The notes: generated from the sequence alone by a model not told the origin. A stretch of DNA of 64,000 bases from Ipomoea triloba (GCF_003576645.1 NC_044925.1:9303869-9367868); one strand, 5' to 3'; shown: positions 21,601 to 33,140, numbered from the stretch's first letter. Program-made: numbers and translations.

Positions 21601-24600
21601 CCTCTTTAACCGATTTAGGAACAGAACCAGGATGAGAAAGAGCCTCTTTAACCGATTTAGGAACAGAAACAGATGATAAACTAGAGATGAAGGCATTTTT
21701 AGGAACAGAAACAGATGATAAACTAGAGATGAAGGCATTATAAACAGGGGAAACAGATGATAAACTAGAGATGAAGGCATTATAAACAGGGGAAAAACGG
21801 TGATAAGAGACAAAATTATATATAGGATAGGGATTGCGAGTAGACCGGTTACCTACCCGACTAGCAATGGGAGGACTGGAAACTGGAACAGGAACCGCAT
21901 CCAAGGGAAGAGATAGCTCAGGAGATGAATCAGCAGGTTCAATGTTTGCAGCAGTAGTGGTTGGTGGCAATGTTGACCGACGATGATAGGTGAACTGGAA
22001 AGGAGAAACAGTGTGGGTTTGTGATGGATTGGGAGGTAGGACACTAGGCGGTAGTGGCATTTCTATCCCGCCTTCAAACGAGGGAACTGGTGGTAGTGGC
22101 ATTTCTATCCCGCCTTCAAACGAGGGAACTGGTAGGACATCAGGAAAAGGACCGCCTTCAAACGAGGGAACTGGTAGGACATCAGGAAAAGGATCCACAA
22201 CCCCTGTAGAGTCAGATGAAAAGAATGGAGTGTTTTCAAAGAAGGTAAAATTTGGTGATACATAGAACCGCCGTGTGTCGGGGCAATAACATCTGAAACC
22301 TTTTTGAACCCTAGAGTACCCCACAAAAATACATTTCAAAGATTTGGGTGCGATTTTATCACGACCAGGAGTAATATCATGAACAAAACAAGTACAACCA
22401 AAAACCTTAAGTGGAAGTTTGTTTAATGGCTCTTGAGGAAACAGTAGGTTGTAAGGTATTTTGCCGTGTAAAACAGATGATGGCATACGGTTAATAAGAT
22501 AACATGAATGAAGGATAGCATCTCCCCAGAAACAAGAAGGGACCTTATAGTGAAGAAGCATAGTCCTAGAAGTCTCCACTAGATGTCTATTCTTCCGTTC
22601 AGACACACCATTTTGTTGTGGGGTGTTCGGACAAGAAGACTCATGGAGAATACCCTCCGAGTCAAGAAGGGTAGTCAAAGGAGTATTGAAATATTCCTTG
22701 GCATTATCACTCCGAAGAATTTTAATAGACACTCCAAACTGATTTTTAATTTCATTATGAAACTTTTGAAAGATGTGAAACAGTTCAGAACGTCGTTGCA
22801 TTAGGAAAACCCAAGTACAACGAGAAAAGTCATCAATAAAAGTAACAAAATACCTAAAACCTAACACAGATGCGACACGACTAGGACCCCAAATATCACT
22901 GTGAACTAAAGAGAAAGGAGATGAAGATACTTTGTTGACCCGTTCAGGAAATGAAGTTCTGGAATGTTTTCCATACTGACAAGATTCACACTCTAGTGAA
23001 GACAACTTTGAGAGATTTGGTTCAAGTTGTTGTAGTTTCTTCAAACTCGGATGACCTAGACGACAATGAGTAAGGGAAGGAGAAATAGTAGCACTACAGA
23101 CAGCGGAAGCAGGAGTGGATAAGTGGTATAGTCCTTTTGATTCATATCCCGAGCCAATCGTCTTCCCCGAACGACGGTCCTGTATAATAACAGAATCAGA
23201 AGAAAAGGTAACTAGGCAATCCAGAGAGTGAGTAAGTTGACGAATGGAAATCAAGTTAAAAGGACATGTAGGTATATACAGAACTGATGATAAAGGTAAA
23301 TTAGGAAGAGGCCTTGCTTTACCAACACCATGAGCAGTACATATGGATCCATTACCAAATACAATTGATGGAAGAAGAGACTTAGAATCTGTGAAGTGAG
23401 TTAATAAAGAAGAATTACCACAGATATGTTCAGAAGCACCTGAATCAAGGACCCATGATCCAAGAGAGCCAGATTGAGAAACCAGGGCAGTGTGAGTCTC
23501 TTTGGTGTGAGCTACAGGAGTGACAACAGCAGCTTGGGCACTAGCTTTAAATCGGGCAAACTCTTCATATTCTGTAAGAGAGATAGTTTTAGAACCTGGA
23601 CCCTGTTTGAGCTCAGCCACATTTGTAGGGGCAAGCACTAGTCTCCCATGTAGCTTCCAGCATCGACCCTGTGTGTGTCCAGATCGGTTGCAGTAATTGC
23701 AATATCTAGTGTTTTTCTGCCCACTACGGTCTTTATTTCGGTTGCCCAAATGGTTACCTCGACCTCCTTGGATCACAAGAGCAGATTGGTCTGTGGTGGG
23801 TGCAGAAGTCTCACCAGGAAAGGAAGTCACTTGAAGAAGGCATTTGAACAATTCTTGGATCCCTGGTACAACATTATCTCCAAGAATCTGGTTTCGAGTA
23901 TTCTCAAACTCAGGGCCTAATTTAGATAAAACAAAAACAACAAAAAATTTTCCACGTTGGGCAATCTGTTCCGCAGGTGTCCCTCCAATGGTAATAGCTT
24001 ATTAAACTCAGTTAATAAACTTTGAGTTTTCCCAAGAAAGGCTTCCATACTCATACCATCCTTCTTTAAGTTAACCAAATTATTAACAACTGTGTAACAT
24101 TGAGAAACATCATTAGTGTATAAGGACTTGGCTTGATTCCATACCTCAATACATGATTTAAAAACTCTGAACAGTTGAATTAACTCAGGTGAAAGGGATT
24201 GCCGCAAGAGACTACAAAGTTGGGCATCCACTCTTTTCCAAATTGCCTTCTCATTTTCTGGAACCTTTTCTTCCCCCTTTTCCAAATGGTCACTAACACC
24301 TTGGCCCATAAACCACATTTCAACAACATCAGACCATGAATGGTAGTTTTGTGACCCACATAATTTTTCAGAGGTAATAACTGGATTTCCAGATAAATTA
24401 GGCACAAACACTGAGCTAGAAATAACATTCTCAACACTGTGAGAAGTTTCCTCAATACCAGTTGAAGACATGGTTGACAAAAAGGAATATTAGCAGGTGA
24501 GTGAGAGAGTACCGTTGACCGGAATATTTTGCCGGAACAGTACCGTTGACCGGCGACGGCGAAGGATCTGGAAAAAAAACACTGCTAGATACGTCTCCTC

Positions 24601-27600
24601 GAAACGAACCCAATGGAGAAAACGACACCTTGATCGGAGACCGGAGGAGAGAGATATGACCGGAAAACAGTCGCTGTTTTTACGCCACTGCCGGAAATAT
24701 TTGGAAAAAGAAAAACCAGAAGAAAAACAGCCTAGGAAAGAGGCTCTGATACCATGTGAAATCAGAAAAAATCTGTGTTTCTTACTTGCATTTACTACAA
24801 TGGCATGCTGCCATATATATACATGTTGGAAACCTCTACACTATTGATGTCATTTCATCTTTCTATGCTACACTATTGAAGCCATTTCATCTTTCTATAC
24901 TACTGATGCCATTTCATCTTTCTATGCTACACTATTGAAGCCATTTCATCTTTCAAGGCATAATATAATAATTCTCAACAATACTAATATGTGATAGTTG
25001 TCTATTTGTATACTTTTGCTGGTTCTAATTTCTAAATCTTTCTCAACCTGGTAATCAAGTTTGTGTCCAAGCAAACTCTTCCAGTAAAAGGTTAATGCAA
25101 GCTCAGGGTTTAGCTACACCCCTTAATCTTTTAGCATAGGTTGTAGGTTGCATGTGGCAATGTTCCTTATCTAAATCTGGTGACTGGTGGGGATCAGCAA
25201 TGTGGCTGTGTGTTCTGCATTTATGGGATGTAAAAAAATGGCCACTTTATTAGATGTTAGCTCTATATCTGTATTCTTTTGTTGGTGCTCACTTCTAAAT
25301 CTATCTCATTCCTGTGATCCAAGGTCATGGCTCTTGTGGAGCATATATGTGTATCAGTTGAATGTCCTTTTGTGTATGCAAGCTCATGGTTTAACTAGCT
25401 ACCATAGGTTGTAGGTTGTGTGGGGTGTGGCAAAGTTCTATTAGATGTATAGTCTTGCCTTGGATTTAGATTGGAAATATAAATATCCTGAGTTAGCTAG
25501 GGTGTTGGTCAGGCAGATCTTGGCCCTAAGACAATGTGTATCTCTCCTCAAGGCACTGACCCTTTTCTCCCTAGGAAGTGGACTTAGGTTACTTGTCTTT
25601 TAGAAAAAAAATCACCAAATGGTATGTGCTTTTAATCTTTCTGTATTTGGTTAATGTTGGGAACACATGCAATCCTCATTAAGAGTTCTAAGCTTATCTA
25701 GACCGTAGATTTGTACTTCATATCATTCGATATTGTATAGTCTCCCGAACTTCCTAGTTTTTCCTCTGGTCCCAGGGTCCTTTTACCCAAGTTTATCTTT
25801 ATATACTGTTTGTTCAATCTATCTTTTACAGAGTAATAAGTTGATATTTTACAACTTTTTATGTTTCAGTTAATTGAATGTCCATCAATATATGAATTGA
25901 TGGGCTCTCCAGATTTTAACTGGGAAGACATACCACTTCTACAAGTCTGGAGGGAGAGTTCTAATAGCAATGGAGATTCTTCCATTATGCTGGAGTCCTA
26001 TCCTCCAGTTCAAGCTGTATCAATTTTGAAGGAAGCTCTCGAAAATAATAAGGTAAGTTGTCACTCATTCTCAAATATGAATGCCTAAAATTTAGAGAAA
26101 TCCCAATTGGTATATGGGAAACTAAAAGGATAAGGAGAACTGTATTTCTACTGCTACCTTTATAACTGTCTAATGAAATTGATTGCCAATTTGTTGCCTA
26201 GCCTTAATGATTTAGGATAAATTATCTTTTTGGGCATTTTGTTTCAATATTCAGGAAATATGTAAACCATATCACAACTCTTGTTGTATTTCTAGTTTAT
26301 AAGCAATTCAAATGTGTCATGTTATTTTATTATTTGTCGACTTAGTTAAAATGTTATTTCAGCTCATCATTTTCCTTGTGAAGTTTCTTCAATTATTACC
26401 TTAATCAAATAAAATGGAGTAATTGAATGGATAGTTCTGTTTTTGCAGGTGATCTATGATGGTGTTGATATTGCTTTACCATTTAATGTTGAAATCTTGA
26501 AATGGGCCAATGAGACCCGAAATATTTTAAACTGTGCAAAGAAGCCTCCTCCAGTCAAATTTTATAATATCTATGGGACTAACTATGATACACCACATAC
26601 TGTCAGGTAGTACTTACTGAGTCCTCTTTCTCAAGTAGTGTATCCGAAACTGGCAAGCTTAAGTTATTTTATATGCTAATGTTATAATCATAGATTGAAT
26701 CTATTTCAATTTTCAACTCTACTCAATGTTTACTGCTTTGCAGTTATGGAAGTGCAGATAAACCTGTCTCGGATTTAAAGCAGCTACCTTTTGTAACGGT
26801 AAAACCATTTATTCTGTGTGTTGCATTGAACATCTCGCATTTAGCTTGTTGTGAATAGCTTAAATATTTATTCTCATTCATTCTCGTAGATGCTGGTAGA
26901 TGTTCTAGAGCATACATCTCCACTTTATTTGAAGCTCTTGCCGGTAGTTAGTAGCTAAGATGCATCTGCTTGTGCATATTTTTCAGGCTGATTACATATA
27001 TGTTGATGGTGATGGAACAGTTCCAACAGAATCTGCAAAGGTACTGTTTTCATTTAAAGTTCACATGTGAAATATTTTTCTTGTTGTATATGTTCCACTT
27101 ATTTTGGATATTGCATTTGGGTTTTATGTCACTTCACTTTTTTTTTTTTAATAAATAGTAAAAATTTTATTAAGCATTTTACTCTTCCTCTGATGTGAGA
27201 CATTGCTAGCAAAAATGGAGTCTTTGCGGGAAACAATGTAGTTTGCTTTGTTTGCCTGGTAGTTTACCTTTCCTTTAGCCAATGATGTTGACTAAACGGA
27301 AGCCCTCCTGGTATTGGACTTTCAGTCCTCCGAATTGGGAGTGCTTAGTTCTCATTTATTTAGGGGGTGGTGTTGTTTTATTAGAAGCTGTAATGTACTA
27401 GTGTATTCATCCATCTGAGATATTGTAGTTGGATTCTACACTTAGAATCCTAAAAAAGGTTTTCCTTGGTACATGTTTGGTTTGAACATGGGAATCAGAA
27501 TCTGAATGGGAATCAAATATTTGGTAATTGGAATGGATTTTGGTGAAATTATTTCTCATGTTTGGTAGTGGGGTGGAATTAGAATGATTACTAATATATA

Positions 27601-27850
27601 TGTATGGCCCTATAATCGGAATAAAGGTTTTAAAAATATAAAAACAAAAAGTCAAGGCAATTGATTAGAGTGGTGGCAATGAAAGAGTAGGCAATGTAGT
27701 GAGGAGGCCATGAAATGAGGAGGTATAAGGCTGAATTAGTGGAATGATACTTGATTTAAATTAGGTAACATAGTTATCACGGCGCCCTGTGAAGTCGCGG
27801 CGCCTCCCGACTGCCTTGTCGCCTAGGCGACTAGGCGACAAGTTAAAAAA

Positions 27851-27889
<39 letters not shown>

Positions 27890-29351
27890 AACAATTAAAC
27901 ATATAAATTGTACTGCACCTGCCCACTGCCTAGCCTACTGCTCACTGCCCACTGCCGCCCTAGCCTACTGCCCACTGCCCCTGCCCACTGCCCACTGCCC
28001 ACTGCCCACTGATGTTATTAACCAAAGAAGTGGCAGTCTGGCAGTTTATAACCCAAATCCATAGGAAGACAAACAGTCGCAGATGGAGAAAACCAAAGAA
28101 AATGGAGAAGAAAGAAGGACGACTCAGGCGGTGGGAGGGCGACGGTGACGGCGATGGGCGATGGCTGTGGGAGGGCGACGGCGATGGCTGTGGGAGACAT
28201 TAGTCGACGCACTAGATCTGAAATCCTTTCTTCTTCTCTCTTCTTATTAGGTCAGACTTTTTTTTTTTTAAATAAAAAAAAATGGGTTGGGTTTGCGGGT
28301 TGGTCGGCGTCCATGGCGCCCGCCTGCGACGCCTGGCCGACGCCTTGGCGACGCCGGAGCTCGCCCCCCGTTTTCAGGCGAGGCGAAGCCTCCCGGCGTC
28401 CTGTCTCCACCGACAGGACGCCAATGCGTCGCCTAGTCGACGACTAGGCGACGCTGTGATAACTATGTTAGGTAATAGGTTTTGTAATTATAGGGGCAAT
28501 TAAATCCTGTACCTATGTTGTTTTCAAAAAAAAAAATCCTATACCTATGGTTTAAAAAGTTGTCAACCAAATAATGTGTATGACTTTCATTCCCATTCCT
28601 TGTATCTAATGCCATGAACCAAACACATCCTTGGTGTAATGTTAAAATGAAAGATTAACAAAATCAATGCAATTTCATTAATTATTCAGATTTATATATT
28701 ATAGAATTTCACTGCCTAAAGAGCACCTATTGGGCATAGGGCTTAGTACTATTCAGCTGTTATCAAAATGACCCGAAATTTAATTTTGGGGGTTATCAAA
28801 CATAAACTTATGTCAGTTCTGGAGCTAGAAAGAATTGAAGAAATTGAAGCATAACTTGAGGCAATATAATTTACTGTTTATTTTTCAAATCATAATTTGA
28901 CAGATACTAACTCCTCATGTTTCTGTTCTTGCTCCCACTTTTACAGGCAGATGGGCTTAATGCAGAAGCAAGGGTTGGAGTCCCTGCAGATCACAGAGGA
29001 ATCATCTGTGATCGTTATGTTTTTAGGGTTATCAAACACTGGCTGAAGGCGGATCACGATCCTTTCTATAATCCAGTTACTGATTATGTTATCCTTCCCA
29101 CCTTGTTTGACATGGAGAGGCACCAAGAGAAAGGGTTGGAGATCACTTCCCTCAAGGAGGAATGGGAAATTATACCAGAAGGGGTTGTGACGGATGAAAG
29201 GCCGATTGTGGGTTCTATTTGTGTTTCTCGTGTCGGAGAAGACAACATTTCACGGGAAGATGCTCAAGCCACTGTGGTTGTTCACCCTGCGCTCGATGGT
29301 AAGAAATGCCATGTTGAACTTAGTGCCATGTCTGTCTCGACAAATGTATAA
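15664..29351 (+). CDS. LCAT4: Lecithin:cholesterol acyltransferase-like 4 / cytosolic phospholipase A
   Basis: Exons: 15664-15901, 16297-16388, 17563-17681, 18186-18321, 18485-18536, 19099-19199, 25870-26052, 26449-26606, 26744-26798, 26987-27040, 28947-29351. They join in frame to 530 aa, close to Arabidopsis LCAT4 (about 535); all introns are GT-AG. Hallmarks are an N-terminal PVLLVPGIAGS lipase motif, FGFGYDFRQSNR, the nucleophile in ISHSMGG (Ser180), VDGDGTVP (Asp387) and DHRGI (His412), forming the expected Ser-Asp-His triad. There is no signal peptide or membrane segment, fitting a cytosolic enzyme. The family cleaves acyl chains from phospholipids such as phosphatidylcholine; exact position specificity is inferred. 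Intron 6 carries a 5.4-kb antisense Copia and intron 10 nested MITEs, yet the coding sequence is undamaged. The start is the first ATG matching the family N-terminus. Confidence 0.95.
19596..19821 (-). repeat. 3' LTR of the intron-6 Copia
   Basis: 226 bp, TG...CA, indistinguishable from the 5' LTR. It contains an internal degenerate repeat (GCCATTTCATCTTTCTATGC and close variants, four times at 19690-19795). Confidence 0.95.
19822..19832 (-). other. Polypurine tract of the intron-6 Copia
   Basis: On the minus strand TTGAGGGGGGA directly precedes the 3' LTR start TGTTGAG, the expected position of the plus-strand primer for reverse transcription. Confidence 0.85.
19829..23974 (-). pseudogene. 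Copia pol: protease, integrase, reverse transcriptase, RNase H (disrupted)
   Basis: Downstream of gag the frame carries the zinc knuckle CNYCNRSGHTQGRCWKLHG and the protease box WVLDSGASEHICG. Integrase follows with HCRLGHPSLKKL and CESCQYGKHS, then D, D and E in VHSDIWGP, LRSDNAKEY and GVSERKNRHL. RT contains WVYNVKVGPDGQVDRLKARL and YVDDIVITGDD, and RNase H contains [18 protein letters not shown]. The frame is open from 23851 to 21584, has a TAG at 21583-21581 where a Trp is expected (SHPG-stop-QQAM), then stays open to 19829. A 1-nt frameshift near 23975 separates it from gag. Eleven direct duplications (ten of 42 bp, one of 48 bp) keep frame but insert repeated 14-16-residue blocks between 20311 and 22193. 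Confidence 0.92.
23917..24471 (-). pseudogene. Copia gag, frameshifted at its 3' end
   Basis: The frame opens at ATG 24471 (MSSTGIEETSHS) and shows the copia gag pattern: KLCGSQNYHSWSDVVEMWF, KGEEKVPENEKAIWKRVDA and LKKDGMSMEAFLGKTQSLL. After LLPLEG the frame shifts by one base near 23975; the continuation GTPAEQIAQRGKFFVV is in the next frame and leads into pol. The product would package element RNA in virus-like particles. The broken junction means no full polyprotein unless the shift is a sequencing error. Confidence 0.88.
24742..24754 (-). other. Primer-binding site of the intron-6 Copia (tRNA-iMet type)
   Basis: On the minus strand TGGTATCAGAGCC follows the 5' LTR with no spacer. This is the standard plant copia PBS, complementary to the 3' end of initiator methionyl-tRNA. 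Confidence 0.93.
24755..24980 (-). repeat. 5' LTR of the intron-6 Copia
   Basis: 226 bp; TGTGAAATC at its left edge, CTCAACA at its right edge, followed by the TSD ATACT. Same sequence as the 3' LTR. Confidence 0.95.
27455..28632. mobile_element. MITE in LCAT4 intron 10, split by a hAT element
   Basis: The left end has TGTTTGGTTTGAACATGGGA and GAATGGGAATC. The right end, read inverted, gives TGTTTGGTTCATGGCATTAG and GGAATGGGAATG. These are imperfect terminal inverted repeats of about 40 bp around a non-coding interior. The target duplication could not be fixed, so the superfamily (hAT or PIF) is open. The interior is interrupted by the element at 27769-28467. Confidence 0.6.
27769..28467. 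mobile_element. Non-autonomous hAT element with 8-bp TSD TTAGGTAA, nested
   Basis: The ends CATAGTTATCACGGCG and, inverted, CATAGTTATCACAGCG are flanked by the perfect 8-bp repeat TTAGGTAA (27761-27768, 28468-28475), diagnostic for hAT. The interior has a (TA)n tract (27850-27883), a GCCCACTGC tandem repeat (27917-28012) and GC-rich ends with several CGCCTAGGCGACTAGGCG-type palindromes. ORFs across it are low-complexity and not a transposase. Confidence 0.88.
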
Positions 29352-29651
29352 AGTTTAGCTGCCGATCCATATCCATCGTGGAAGTGGTATTGATGTGTGT
29401 TGGGCTGACTTTATTATTTATTTGTATATATTTCTGTATAGTGCAAGATGGTTATGGAACTCTAATCCTCTTGTGTTATACAAGCTATGTTATTCTAGTC
29501 TGTATTTGTACATATTTAAGTTATCTATCCTTCACTTGTAAATATCCCCTTGTATCTGACTTCTGGATTGGCAATAAAGTAATCTTCATGTCCTGGTTAC
29601 TTGGCCCCTGTGCTGCTGTGTTGAGTATATGTTACTATCTTTTCATGACAC

Positions 29652-29683
<32 letters not shown>

Positions 29684-29836
29684 TGAGAATTCATGACACG
29701 GTTTTACTCTCTGGGATTTTATCATTTTTAAATATATTATTATTTAACTTTGTGATGTGGCAATTGATCAGTATGTATTAAACATTAAACTATGTCTCCA
29801 TATTGTAAGATAAATTACTGAAATGCATGTTTATTT
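29352..29836 (+). other. LCAT4 3' UTR and downstream spacer
   Basis: AATAAA at 29573-29578, 222 bp past the stop codon, is the best polyadenylation signal candidate. A poly-T run of about 33 bases lies at 29650-29682. No gene follows before the MITE. Confidence 0.6.
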
Positions 29837-30436
29837 CAATCGTTATATCGATTGGTCCTAAACGTCATTTCGATGTTAGTGGATGTGGACGCGAATGACT
29901 TCATGGAATTCATTGTTTATAATACACAGAATCATTGTTTAGAATGCACAGAATGATTTGAGTGAATACACAGAATATTGATACAATTACACAGAAATCA
30001 TCCTCCTAACGTTCGAATACACCTAATATGAATACACAGAATCGTAGTCTACAATACAACACAGAATATGGAAACACCAAATACAGAAACACATCACCCA
30101 TGTATTTAAGTACAAACACATCACCCCTGTATTTAAATACCACTAACATGAATACACAGAATCCTTGTCTAGAATACACAAAATGACTTGAGGGAATGCA
30201 CAGAATATTGATACAACTACACAAAAATCCTCCTCCTAACATTCGAATACACAAAACACATGACACGTCACAACCTAAGTTTTAAGTACCCCTAACATGA
30301 ATACACAGAATCGTAGTCTATAATACACAGAATGTCTTCAAAGAATACACAGAATATTAACACAATTCAAAATGACGTCGTTTTGGTACGGGGGTGCACA
30401 ATTCATTGTGTACCCTGGTCCACGATATAAATTGCT
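29837..30436. mobile_element. MULE-like MITE (copy 3) with 9-bp TSD TGTTTATTT
   Basis: TGTTTATTT is directly repeated at 29828-29836 and 30437-30445. The left end has GTTATATCGATTGGTCC; the inverted right end reads TTATATCGTGGACCAGGG, matching the ends of the copies at 1 and 1875. The core is a long run of a degenerate GAATACACAGAAT minisatellite in a single orientation, unlike the inverted cores of the other two copies. Non-coding. Confidence 0.75.
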
Positions 30437-30856
30437 TGTTTATTTTTTATTTACTAAAAGTTCATTTTTGTACTTCATATTTCATTATTAAAAAAAAAAA
30501 ATTCATAGTACACTAAAAATGAGCATTCAACATATTAAAAAGGGGGAAAAGCACTTTTGGTCCCCCAATCATTATCACATTTGAAATGTTATCCCTATCT
30601 TTCAATTTGAACAAATTTGGTCCCTCAATCATTGAGATGGTTGTCAATTTAATCCTTCTGTTAGATTATTGGCTTAACACCGTTTATACCATGGGCAAAA
30701 GTGGAATTTCACATTGGAGTGAATATACTAAAGTTCACTTTCCCCCCTTTTCTCCGCCTGGTCTGTTATTTCTGTCCTAACCTGCAGCAGCAGCGTAGTC
30801 AAGCTCTAAGGTCCAAGCTAATATTGAACAAGAAGTCGCTCCAAGCTCGGTCGACA

Positions 30857-30994
30857 ATGTCTTTAAGCTCTATTGGGTCAACACAATGTTTGCCAGAAGT
30901 GCGCTATTGGTGTGGGGAAGTGGCTCCGGTGAAGATGTCGTGGAGTAATGTGAATGGGGCAGAGTACAGTTTCAAGAACATGTCAAGGCTAAGC
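30857..30994 (+). pseudogene. Duplicate half-exon of the GRF gene carried in the left TIR
   Basis: From ATG 30857 the left TIR encodes MSLSSIGSTQCLPEVRYWCG and EVAPVKMSWSNVN, the same exon as the functional copy in the right TIR. The first zinc-ligand Cys is replaced by Tyr (VRYWCG against VRCWCG). Identity ends at the TIR boundary near 30955, after which the frame runs into transposase sequence and stops at 30994. It is a by-product of TIR extension and not a working gene. Confidence 0.75.
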
Positions 30995-32826
30995 TGAAAT
31001 GTCAGGTTACTAAACACCAAGCTTATAGGGCTAAAAAAAAAAGGCTCTAAAACAACTAGAAGGTGATGATTCAGAGCAGTTCAAGTTACTGAATAGCTAC
31101 TGTGAAGAATTAAGAAGGAGCAATCCTGGAACTTCTGTCAAGATGAAGGTTGATGGTCAGTTTAGTGTGAATGGAAGACCTAGATTTGTCAGACTTTATA
31201 TTTGTTATGGAGCTTGCAAAGAAGGTTTTTTGAGGGGGTGTAGACCTTTTTTTTGGGCTAGATGGTTGCCATCTAAAGGATCCCCAGAAGGGAGGGCAGT
31301 TGTTGAGTGCTGTGAGTGTTGATGGAGATAACAGACTGTTTCCAATAGCCTTTGCTATTGTAGAAGGAGAATTGAAGGACAGTTGGTTATGGTTTTTGGA
31401 GCAGTTGGACAATGATCTTAATATATCAAGTAATCCTGGAGCTTGGACAGTGACTTCAGACAAACAAAAGGGACTAATACCTGCTATTGAAGAACTGTTT
31501 TGTGGAATGAAGCATAGATTCTGTGTAAGGCATATGCATGCCAACTTTGTAAAGGATGGTTTCCCTGGGCATGTACTAAAGCAGAAGCTATGGGCAGTGT
31601 GTAAAGCAACAACAGAACCAGAATACAAGAGGCAAATGAAGGAGTTAAAGGCTTTAAATGCTAAGGCTGCTGAGTGGTTAGATGCAAGAGATGCTAAACA
31701 CTATTGCAAGGCATATTTCAGCACATTCCCTAAGACTGACCTGCTGTTGAATAATCTTTGTGAATCATGGAATAGCACTATCCTTAATTTTAGAGACAAA
31801 CCTGTTCTAAGTATGTGTGAGAAGTTAATGATCTACCTTATGACTAGAATGCAAAAAAACAGAGAAAGCATTAAGAGTCATACCAAGAAGATTTGTCTTA
31901 CGATATGCAAGTTGCTTGAAGAGGAAAATGATAGGGCATGTAGGTACAGTACTTATAAGTCCCATGACAACCTTTACCAAGTTGATGATGAGAACTTTAG
32001 GGCCTTCAAGGTGGATTTAATCAATAAACAATGCAGTTGTAGGAGATGGGGCCTCACAGGGATCCCTTGTAGTCATGCCATTGCAGCTATAAGAAAACAA
32101 AGGGAAAGCCCAGAAGACTATGTGCACCAATGTTACACAGTGGACAGTTATCTCGAAGCATATGAGCTTGCAATACAGCCAATCCTATCTTCAGAGTTGT
32201 GGCCCGAGACCAATCTTCCAGATCCACTCCCCCCCAAAATATAAGGCACAACCTGGGAGGCCTAAGAAAAAAAGAAAGATCAACCCAATTGAAGAAAGCA
32301 AGAAAGATAACACTAAACTCAAGGCAAGGAAAGTTGGGGAAGTTAAAAGGTGCAGTGTTTGTGGAGTGAAAGGCCATAACAAAATAACTTGCAAAAGACA
32401 AAATCCAGAGGTGCAGTGTTTGCTCAATTTATTACTTAAGTTTATATGTTATATGGTCTGCAATTTATTGTTATTACTGCAATTGAATGTTGTAGGTAGC
32501 TGAAATGGAAGAGATAGTAGCTGGAATGGAACAGGTTGTAGCTGAAGAGGTACAAGTTGAAGGGCAGTTTGGGGATATAGCAGTTGAGACACAAGTCCCA
32601 TCTTTTGTTCTTGATGAGATGGTAAGTACCTTAGATTTGTAACTATTCAAGAATACTACTTAAGTCCCAAGTCCCATCTCTTTTTTTTATTGTGGAATTT
32701 CAGGAGTTAATAAACTCTCAGCCATCACAAGCAGTTCAAAACCAAGCCCCTTCTCTGTCAGAATTTATTTCTGCACAATTGCCAACTGAAAGTAGTACTC
32801 CTAATGTCATCACAAGATTAGGGTAA
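30962..32826 (+). pseudogene. MULE transposase, N-terminally truncated, two homopolymer frameshifts
   Basis: Frame enters at about 30962 (VQFQEHVKAKLKCQVTKHQA) with no start codon. It continues through RPRFVRLYICYGACKEGF, GLDGCHLKDPQKGG, FPIAFAIVEGELKDSWLWF, TSDKQKGLIPAIEELF, CVRHMHANFVKDGF and NLCESWNSTILNF. The SWIM finger CSCRRWGLTGIPCSHAIAAI and CCHC knuckle CSVCGVKGHNKITC follow. Putative DDE residues are D of LDGCH, D of SDKQ and E of LCES. Frameshifts are in a T8 run near 31247 and a C7 run near 32235. Two small 3' exons follow (about 32497-32621 and 32704-32826, stop TAA). The missing N-terminus coincides with the inner edge of the left TIR. Confidence 0.9.
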
Positions 32827-32908
32827 AACTATGTAACTGTTGCAACACTACAACAATCTAAAGCAGTCTAGAGAGAGACCAGAAACAAGAGAACAACAGC
32901 AAAGAAGA

Positions 32909-33140
32909 AGTAAAACTGAAGGGTAGTATGATCTTTTGGAAATATTTTGTAAAGGGTGGTTTGATGTAGAAGTAAACTGAAGGGTAGTTTGATCTTTTGA
33001 ACATATTTTGTAAATGGTGGTTTGATGTTTTGCTAAACTGATGGTTACTTTGATCTTTTGGGCATATGTTGTAAATGGTAGTTTGATGTTTTTCTAAACT
33101 GAAGGGTAGTTTGCTCTTTTGGGTATATTTTGTAAGTAAA
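32909..33140. repeat. Minisatellite of about 61 bp, four copies, between the two MULE genes
   Basis: The unit AAACTGAAGGGTAGTTTGAT, CTTTTGG, ATATTTTGTAAATGG, TTTGATGTTTT repeats four times with growing divergence. It lies immediately beyond the transposase stop, in the convergent intergenic interval. Confidence 0.85.

Larger units (their letters stand above)
19596..24980 (-). mobile_element. Full-length Ty1/copia LTR retrotransposon in LCAT4 intron 6, antisense
   Basis: The two 226-bp LTRs (19596-19821 and 24755-24980) begin TGTGAAATC, end CTCAACA and appear identical base for base. The 5-bp target duplication ATACT is perfect (19591-19595, 24981-24985). Going 5' to 3' on the minus strand the order is LTR, PBS, gag, protease, integrase, RT, RNase H, PPT, LTR, that is copia order. 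Identical LTRs imply very recent insertion, although the internal ORF carries a frameshift, a stop and eleven short duplications that are probably assembly errors. Splicing of LCAT4 would have to remove a 6.67-kb intron. Confidence 0.96.

Noticed and set aside
28012..28503. Arg/Gly- and Trp-rich frames on both strands
   Set aside because: They fall in GC-rich palindromic ends of the nested hAT element and have no domain.
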